Source: Coptis chinensis | Taxonomy: Eukaryota > Streptophyta > Magnoliopsida > Ranunculales > Ranunculaceae | Length of the DNA: 64,000 nucleotides | Assembly: GCA_015680905.1 (NCBI GenBank) | Contig: CM027378.1 | Span: forward strand, 88,689,501-88,753,500 | Reading direction: 5' to 3' | Shown: one piece after another, positions 58,848-64,000 of the stretch | How positions within the stretch are numbered: position 1 is the first letter of the stretch | How the letters are laid out: each line of letters opens with the position of its first letter | Translations under genes and position numbers: made by a program | The notes under the pieces: model-generated | The model's database searches: none | Told to the model about the DNA's origin: nothing | What the model saw: only the letters and a program-made list of their open reading frames with translations

Positions 58848-59224
58848 AAACATGAATTCATAACTATACTACATATCATATTGTGTTGAAATAAAGTTAG
58901 AAAATGCTGAGAAGGTACCTTCATGCAATTGCTTTGCTTGTTCTCAGGTATTTGATATTCTGGAATCCAGAACTCATGCATGATCCAATCTGTTTTCTTC
59001 CCAGGATTATCCTTGACTTTCTTCCCTTCATAATATAAACATGAATTCATAACTATAGTATAGATCATATTATGTTGAAATATAGTTAGAAAATGCTAAG
59101 AAGGTACCTTCATGCAATTGCTTTGCTTGTTCTTAGGTATTTGATATTCTGGAATCCAGAACTCATCCATGATCCAATTTGTTTTCTTCCCAGGATTATC
59201 CTTGACTTTCTTCCCTTCATAATA
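58848..59224. repeat. ~187-bp tandem duplication including part of a NAC exon
   Basis: AACATGAATTCATAACTATA..CTTCCCTTCATAATATAA is present at 58,848-59,038 and again at 59,039-59,224 with about 6% differences. Each copy includes the end of the NAC exon and its GT donor. Confidence 0.9.
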
Positions 59225-59861
59225 GACCAGAGCTCTCATAAGACCAACTTTTCTTTTATCTTGATCTATCAATTCTTTTTTGGATCCACTGGCTTTCCAA
59301 TATCCATTACCAGTCTCATGATCTGGTCTATCCCCCTCTTTGTATTTTCGCACCCTTTGGCTGAAAAAGTACCAGGCGTCCTCTTCATTTAACCTGTGCT
59401 TTTCTACAACATGAATGCATTATATTAGAAGAATATCTAGCACCACAGAGATATACTGATGAAATGTTTAGGCGATAAAACTTCCACAGTTCCCTACTAT
59501 GTTTAGTGATTTTGGGCATGATATATAAGATATGGTTACAACTTACAATATATAACACATAAACATTAGTGTCAGTAATCATTGGACATTTGAAGTGGGG
59601 ATCATGGAGCTTGTTACTGACATAAGGCAGTATGAGTTGTAAGCCAGTTGGAAGAAATCAGAAGCCTGGTGGATATTTACTACAACTGGTGAAAGGAGTT
59701 TCCAAAAAATAATATGCAACAAATGAGAAGCAGTATTACAGAAATAACGCCAAAAGTAGATGAAGACAAAAGAAAAAGTAGCGGTTCATTAATCAATCAA
59801 CAACATAATAGAGAAAGGTAAATAAGAAAAAACTTACAATGACAGTGAGGAGTAGAGAATG

Positions 59862-60090
59862 TCACGGAAGATTGTTAAAGACTTCTTGGAAGACAATATT
59901 TTTGGTATGTTGATGCAATTTGTCTTCTCTGTTGTTTAATAAAATCTTCAAGCCAGAGCGTGAAGTCACACGTGACACTGCAACATATAACTGTCCATGC
60001 GAGAATACAGAATTTTTGAGATATACTCTAACATTGCTTAGAGTTTGGCCTTGGCTTTTGTTTGTTGTTGTATTAGCCATATACATGACC
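59862..60090 (-). pseudogene. C-terminus of PIF1/Helitron-type helicase
   Basis: The frame reads [40 protein letters not shown] and [19 protein letters not shown] then stop. NKSQGQT and [11 protein letters not shown] are the last helicase motifs (V and VI) of PIF1-like helicases, and this wording is typical of the Helitron RepHel C-terminus. Upstream sequence (Rep and helicase motifs I-IV) is gone; its place is taken by LTR DNA. It shares strand with the RPA-like gene at 50.6-52.7 kb. Confidence 0.85.
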
Positions 60091-60189
60091 CCGAACATCA
60101 CATGTAGAGAGGTCGGAAGAGTACACAGAGAGAAAAAAGAAAAGCATAGGCATATGATCTGAAGGGGAGTGAGAGAGAGACAAGTGGGC

Positions 60190-60420
60190 ATCGTATGGTA
60201 CTAGGCCCAAAGAAAGAGGCCCAAGGGTTTTAACCTAAAGAAGGAGGAGAGGAGGAAAAAAGGGGAAGGGGGAGGCGGCAGTGAAAAGAAGGAGATGAAA
60301 GAGGAGAACTACGAACTAGCTTGATCCCCTGGGAAGTCGGGGGTACGTAGGCAACTCATTTGAAGGGTAACAATTGGGTTAACACAATGGCGCCATCTGT
60401 GGGGAACAATTAGTAAAATT
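60190..60420 (+). mobile_element. 3' end of a Ty3/gypsy-type LTR with primer-binding-site-like motif
   Basis: Purine-rich DNA (GGAGGAGAGGAGGAAAAAAG) leads to CCCCTGGGAAGTCGGGGGTA and CGTAGGCAACTC, an LTR U5 hallmark, then TGGCGCCATCTGTGGGGAAC, which resembles tRNA primer binding sites of Tat/Athila-type elements. No gag-pol follows. Confidence 0.55.
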
Positions 60421-60547
60421 GTATGCCGTCAGATCTGATTAAATGTATGGTTATTTACAACGGAGCTATGGATCGTGAAAGCAGGAGATGGAGATATGCA
60501 TATTCATCGGGCTCAAGATTTGGAGAAATGGAATCTGCTAAAACTGA

Positions 60548-60640
60548 AAACTGCGGAATCGAACTCCTGACCTTGGTCATCCACTTGCGTCTTATTTTTA
60601 CATCTCTACCAGTCGAGCTAAAGATATGTGTTTTTGCAAA
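60548..60640 (-). mobile_element. tRNA-derived SINE-like relic
   Basis: On the minus strand TTAGCTCGACTGGTAGAGAT fits the pol III A box (TAGCTCAGTTGGTAGAG) and GGTCAGGAGTTCGATTCCGC fits the B box, separated as in plant SINE heads. Confidence 0.55.
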
Positions 60641-60654
60641 TTGGTCAAGTGAAT

Positions 60655-61724
60655 TTACATCTATGGCACCATTTCTAAAGAAGTTTTGCCCATCGGTATA
60701 TCAGAAAGAAATGGCGACAAATCGACAAATCAATACGGTAGATTCGACAATGTGATTCTAACTTTGGTTACTTCATCTCTATACCTTGCTACTTTGATAG
60801 CATCTATTTTGGCTTCAAAAGTTACAAGGACATTTGGTAGAAAACTATCTATGCTTTTAGGTGGTTTAGTTTTCTTGGTTGGTGCCATTAGCAATGGTGC
60901 TGCTAAGAATGTTGCTATGCTGATTGTTGACCGGCTTTTGCTTGGTGTTAGTGTTAGGTTCTCAAATCAGTCTGTGCCACTTTACGTCTCCGACATGGTT
61001 CCTTACAAATATCGTGGTGCGCTAAATAATGGTTTCCAATTGAGTATCACAATTGGTATTCTGGCTGCTAACATCATAAACTACTTCACTGATAATATTA
61101 AGGGTGGTTGGGGATGGAGAGTGAGTTTAGCTGGTGCTGGAGTGCCTACTTTATTTATCTTCCTTGGGGCTCTAGTATTACCTGACACGCCTAATTCTGT
61201 TATTGAGAGAAACGATCCTGAAAAGGCGAAAGCATTGCTTCTAAAAGTTTGTGGTACAAATGATGTGGATGAAGAGTATAGGGATCTTCTGGCTGCCAGT
61301 GAAGCGTCAAGGAAAGTTGGAGATCCCTGGGGAAAGCTACTAAAGAATAGGAAGTACAGACCACATTTAACAATGGCCATTCTCATTCCATTCTTCCAAC
61401 AGATTACTGGAATTATTGTGATTATGTTCTGTGCTCCTGTTCTATTCAAGACTCTTGGTTTTGGAAATAATGTGTCTCTTATGTCTGCTGTTATTACTGG
61501 TTTGGTCAATGGGGCTGCTACTTGTGTTTCCATTTACCTTGCGGACAGGAAAGGAAGAAGGTTTCTTTTTCTTCAGGGTGAAACTCAAATGTGTATTTTC
61601 TAGTTTGCTGTTGGAGCTCTTATCTGGGTGAAATTTGGAGTTAATGGTGTTGCTAATATTGGATCCGGTTATGCAGCACTGGTGGTTACTTGTATTTGCA
61701 TATATGTTGCAGGATTTGCATGGT
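60655..61724 (+). pseudogene. STP-type hexose/H+ symporter fragment
   Basis: [13 protein letters not shown], then after a frameshift [20 protein letters not shown]. It continues with the sugar-transporter signatures [70 protein letters not shown] and PFFQQITGI. After a second shift or stop at 61,603, FAVGALIWVKFGVNGVANIG and IYVAGFAW follow, then it stops matching. STP proteins are plasma-membrane monosaccharide-proton symporters with 12 membrane helices and about 510 residues; here helices 1 and 10-12 are missing. It looks intronless across a region where STP genes often have introns, so a processed origin is possible. Confidence 0.85.
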
Positions 61725-62190
61725 CAAAATAGAAGGTTACACGTCGTTATCAGCTTTAGATCAGAGATCAGCAGCAAAATATTACCTATTTATACTTGTC
61801 AATGTGTTTCTCGGGGGTATTGTGACTGGAACTGCATTTCAGCAACTCCATAATTTTATTAAGTAGTCTGCAAATGAGATTCCAACAACAGTTGGTGTAT
61901 CTATTCCAATGAAAGCCACTTTCTTTATTACATATATAATGGTCGATGGTTGGGCGGGAGTTGCTGGAGAGATTCTTAGATTGGTTCCACTTGTTATGTT
62001 CCACCTTAAGAATACATTCTTAGTGAAGATAGAACGAGATAGGGAACCGGCTATGGATCCAGGGTCCTTGGACTTTGTTTCTGCTGAACCCCAAATACAA
62101 TTGTATTTCTTGCTTGGACTTGTATATTCTGTGGTCATGCCCATCCTTCTCCCGTTCATTATCGTCTTCTTTGGTTTCTCTTGGTTTTTA
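61725..62190 (+). pseudogene. OSCA/CSC1-like (DUF221) channel fragment fused behind STP
   Basis: KIEGYTSLSALDQRSAAKYY, FLGGIVTGTAFQQLHNFIK then an in-frame TAG, SANEIPTTVGVSIPMKATFF, MVDGWAGVAGEILRLVPLVM, HLKNTFLVKIERDREPAMDP and LPFIIVFFGFSWF. This order fits the 7-TM region of plant hyperosmolality-gated calcium channels (OSCA/CSC1). It joins STP directly at GGATTTGCATGG|TCAAAATAGA. One clear stop; both ends missing. Confidence 0.88.
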
Positions 62191-62294
62191 GACATCAGGA
62201 GCGCAGATTGCGTTAAGAGTGGATTATTATTATGTGATTGATGAAGACAAAACTAGATTAATTGTTGTTGTGCCTGTGAGGTTAATTGCTCGTC
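62191..62294 (+). pseudogene. short exon-like piece of unknown gene
   Basis: Directly behind the OSCA piece an ATCAG|GAGC acceptor-like border precedes GAQIALRVDYYYVIDEDKTR LIVVVPVRL-type sequence, open for 30 codons. Not recognised. Confidence 0.35.
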
Positions 62295-62429
62295 ATGGGG
62301 GATGCTTGTAGTGAATTGCCACAGGACATTCTGTTTCGTATGCTCTCATCGGTGACTATTAGAGATGCTGTCAAAACAAGGGTGTTATCTGTGAACTGGA
62401 GATATCTCTCTGCGTTCACATCCCAGTGA
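62295..62429 (+). pseudogene. F-box domain fragment
   Basis: ATG starts GDACSELPQDILFRMLSSVT then IRDAVKTRVLSVNWRYLSAF, an F-box of the F-box/LRR/FBD type (LPxxIL..ILS..xxxAVxTxVLSxxWRYL). A TGA follows TSQ after 44 residues, so the substrate-binding part is absent. F-boxes recruit substrates to SCF ubiquitin ligases. Confidence 0.8.
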
Positions 62430-63490
62430 AGCTGAGTTTGTTAGCTAGATGCGGCTGATATGGAGTAGCACCTTCCAACAAATTATGTGGAAAATAATGT
62501 CACCGTAGCTTTGAAATATGTTTTCTCTTTCTGCGTGGGCTCTTTCTTTTATTCAGTTCAACTTTATTTTAAAGAATATAATTAGATTTGATTTTCCTCG
62601 CAGGGTGTGCTACAAGTTGTTATGCAAGTATTGTACGCTTGATATGCTGCCATTGTACGGAAGTCAGTTTCGATGGTGGATACAAGAGGTCTGAATGACT
62701 AGTTCTCTCTGAATTCGGATGCGGTCCATTGTTGTGGTGGTGGTCAACAGATGAGGACAATGATGTAGTAAGTTGTGTGCCTTGAGTTTAGCTGAGCTTG
62801 CACACACGCATGAGGGCGGATGGGAGGAGCCATTCGCAAACCCACATGTAAATATAGAATTTGGGGCAGTTGGATATGTTGTGCGCTACCAAACAGAATG
62901 GAACACCACCGCTGTCAATAGTTCCATCTGCAGATCCGCGGCTACGAGCCCAGTGCCGGCATCTTATCATACCGTCAACCTTCACCCGGGGTACTTTTAA
63001 TCAATTGTAGAGCTTGAGCAAGAGTGTTCGACAACATCTGCGATGAGAAAGTTCGAGGTAGAGAAAGGATGAGACCAATAGGTTGGGATGGAGATCAATG
63101 GTTTCGAGTGTCCGAACACGGATGGTAAGAGGATTACAAAAAAGGTGGAGAGACATACACCGCAGCAGGTAACTCGTTTCTTTTGCCGTCATGTATATAA
63201 TAGACGGACGAGTAGTGACTCGGCCGTCAACCAGAGTTACACGGGGGGGTAAGCAAGCCTTGCCCCGTCCTTGGCAGAGATGTAAGGGGGGACGAATTGG
63301 GATTGTCCCCAAACCTCATGGTATTTGGTATTTCGCGAACCTATTCACTCTAGGATGTCGCGGACCATGAATGAAAAAAGTGGTTGTACACCTCAGGGTA
63401 AGACAGAATGTACACCATTTGGAGCGTATGATCGTTGTTATATTTGTATGTAAATGTTTGTGCTGGATTAATGTTCTTCGTTAAAACTCA
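62430..63490. other. stretch with no identified gene
   Basis: Several short open frames on both strands but none with a recognisable family or plausible splice structure. GC content rises towards the right edge. Confidence 0.35.
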
Positions 63491-63552
63491 CGTGTTATGT
63501 GTGTGAAAATCAGATGTGAAAGTTTCAGGTTACAAAGGGTTACAGAGGAAGA

Positions 63553-63765
63553 GAAACATCTCCATATTCAACTTGGGGGCAAGCTGAGTTGCCCGGGCAA
63601 ACTCAGCGGCCTCCAACATCTCCATAGTCAACTTGGGGGCAAGCTGAGTGGCCCGGGCAAACTCAGCGGCCTCCAACATCTCCAGAAGCAACTTGGGGGC
63701 AAGTGGAGTGGCCCGGGCAAACTCAGCAGCCCCCAATATCTCCATATTCAATTTGGGGGCAACCC
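63553..63765. repeat. 60-bp tandem repeat, about 3.6 copies
   Basis: AACATCTCCATATTCAACTT followed by GGGGGCAAGCTGAGTTGCCC and GGGCAAACTCAGCGGCCTCC repeats with exact 60-base period (63,555, 63,615, 63,675, 63,735). Confidence 0.95.
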
Positions 63766-63786
63766 GGGTAACATCTCCATGGCAGT

Positions 63787-64000
63787 GGGATAGGATCCGC
63801 CGACCCTCGTGTCCAAATAGCGCGTGTGGGGCAGGTAGAGCTGTCCCGGACCCTCGTGTCCGAAGCCTCAAGCGGGATAGGATCCGCGGACCCTTGGGTC
63901 CAAACAGTGCGTGTGGGGCAGACAAAGCTGTCCCGGACCCTCGTGTCCAAACAGCACGTGTGGGGCAGGTAGAGCTGTCCTGGACCCTCATGTCGAAAGC
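63787..64000. repeat. GC-rich ~86-bp tandem repeat with ~47-bp sub-unit, cut by window end
   Basis: GGGATAGGATCCGCCGACCC TCGTGTCC..GTGTGGGGCAGGTAGAGC starts at 63,787 and again at 63,874. Within it, GGACCCTCGTGTCC..GTGTGGGGCAGG..CTGTCC repeats about every 47 bases. Probably internal tandem repeats of a large retroelement. Confidence 0.85.

Larger units (their letters stand above)
56607..59403 (-). pseudogene. NAC-domain transcription factor, 5'-truncated and interrupted
   Basis: Main exon 59,403-59,108 encodes NAC subdomains C-D: LNEEDAWYFFSQRVRKYKEG, ETGNGYWKASGSKKELI, VGLMRALVYYEGKKVKD and TNWIMDEFWI. Subdomains A-B (the LPPGFRFHPTDEEL start) are absent, so DNA binding is crippled. The end of this exon is tandemly duplicated at 58,923-59,037. 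The next exon (58,539-58,093) begins LDDWVLYKIHYNNTR (subdomain E) and a basic, acidic-repeat linker. The coding sequence stops at ETGSG, but resumes in frame at 56,811 after a 1.27-kb insertion, ending at 56,607. Order and orientation fit one ancestral gene. Confidence 0.75.

Noticed and set aside
60553..60640. Functional tRNA gene
   Set aside because: A and B boxes fit, but no cloverleaf with paired acceptor arm or usable anticodon loop could be built; a SINE head explains it better.
61081..61533. 150-codon minus-strand frame
   Set aside because: Antisense shadow of the STP fragment.

Overview
This is nuclear DNA of a flowering plant, most likely a eudicot. The evidence is GT-AG introns with AT-rich interiors, a plant-type PPR gene, a plant ABCG half-transporter, and pieces of NAC, AP2/ERF, BAHD, DUF538 and plant-mobile-domain genes. 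Exact species cannot be told from sequence alone. Only two genes look intact and ordinary: a PLS-class pentatricopeptide-repeat gene (8,050-10,287, minus) and an eight-exon ABCG transporter (43,423-48,467, plus). A third, small four-exon gene near 2.0-2.8 kb is open but unrecognised.

Almost everything else is nested mobile DNA, much of it carrying pieces of host genes. Going left to right: a 383-bp tandem duplication (1-1,540); the small unknown gene (2,033-2,782); a cluster of WD40, DXS and GH3 exon fragments (3.2-4.2 kb); AT-rich spacer; the PPR gene; a SINE-like tRNA relic; short Helitrons (12,124-20,076). One of those Helitrons is split by a 6.4-kb long-TIR (MULE-like) element, 12,889-19,255, that holds HSF and beta-tubulin fragments and two unusual repeat arrays, and by a small MITE.

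A CACTA transposon with a GCA target duplication occupies 21,641-29,786. It sits inside an LTR, carries a multi-exon piece of a UTP10/HEATR1-like gene, and contains a large foldback. A short TIR element follows (30.9-31.7 kb). A 10.5-kb MULE with an 8-bp target duplication (TTAATCAT) spans 31,908-42,394. It encodes a decayed MULE transposase joined to an OTU cysteine-protease domain, a plant-mobile-domain (PMD) gene on the other strand, and fragments of an EF-hand/TPR gene, a DUF538 gene and an unknown gene.

After the ABCG gene come a hAT-like MITE, another head-to-tail Helitron array (48,975-50,125) and then a run of minus-strand genes: an RPA70-like gene (50.6-52.7 kb), a truncated BAHD acyltransferase, an ERF fragment, a NAC gene split by a 1.27-kb insertion, and the C-terminus of a PIF1/Helitron helicase (59.9-60.1 kb). 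The right end holds an LTR end with a primer-binding-site-like motif, a tRNA-like SINE relic, a plus-strand chimera of a sugar-transporter (STP) fragment, an OSCA/CSC1 fragment and an F-box fragment, and GC-rich tandem repeats at the window edge.

The strongest candidate for something undescribed is the 10.5-kb MULE together with a ~35-bp palindromic repeat (core AAACGGYRTGGCCAYRCCG). That repeat forms clusters on both sides of the transposase-OTU body and recurs in the unrelated long-TIR element at 16 kb.
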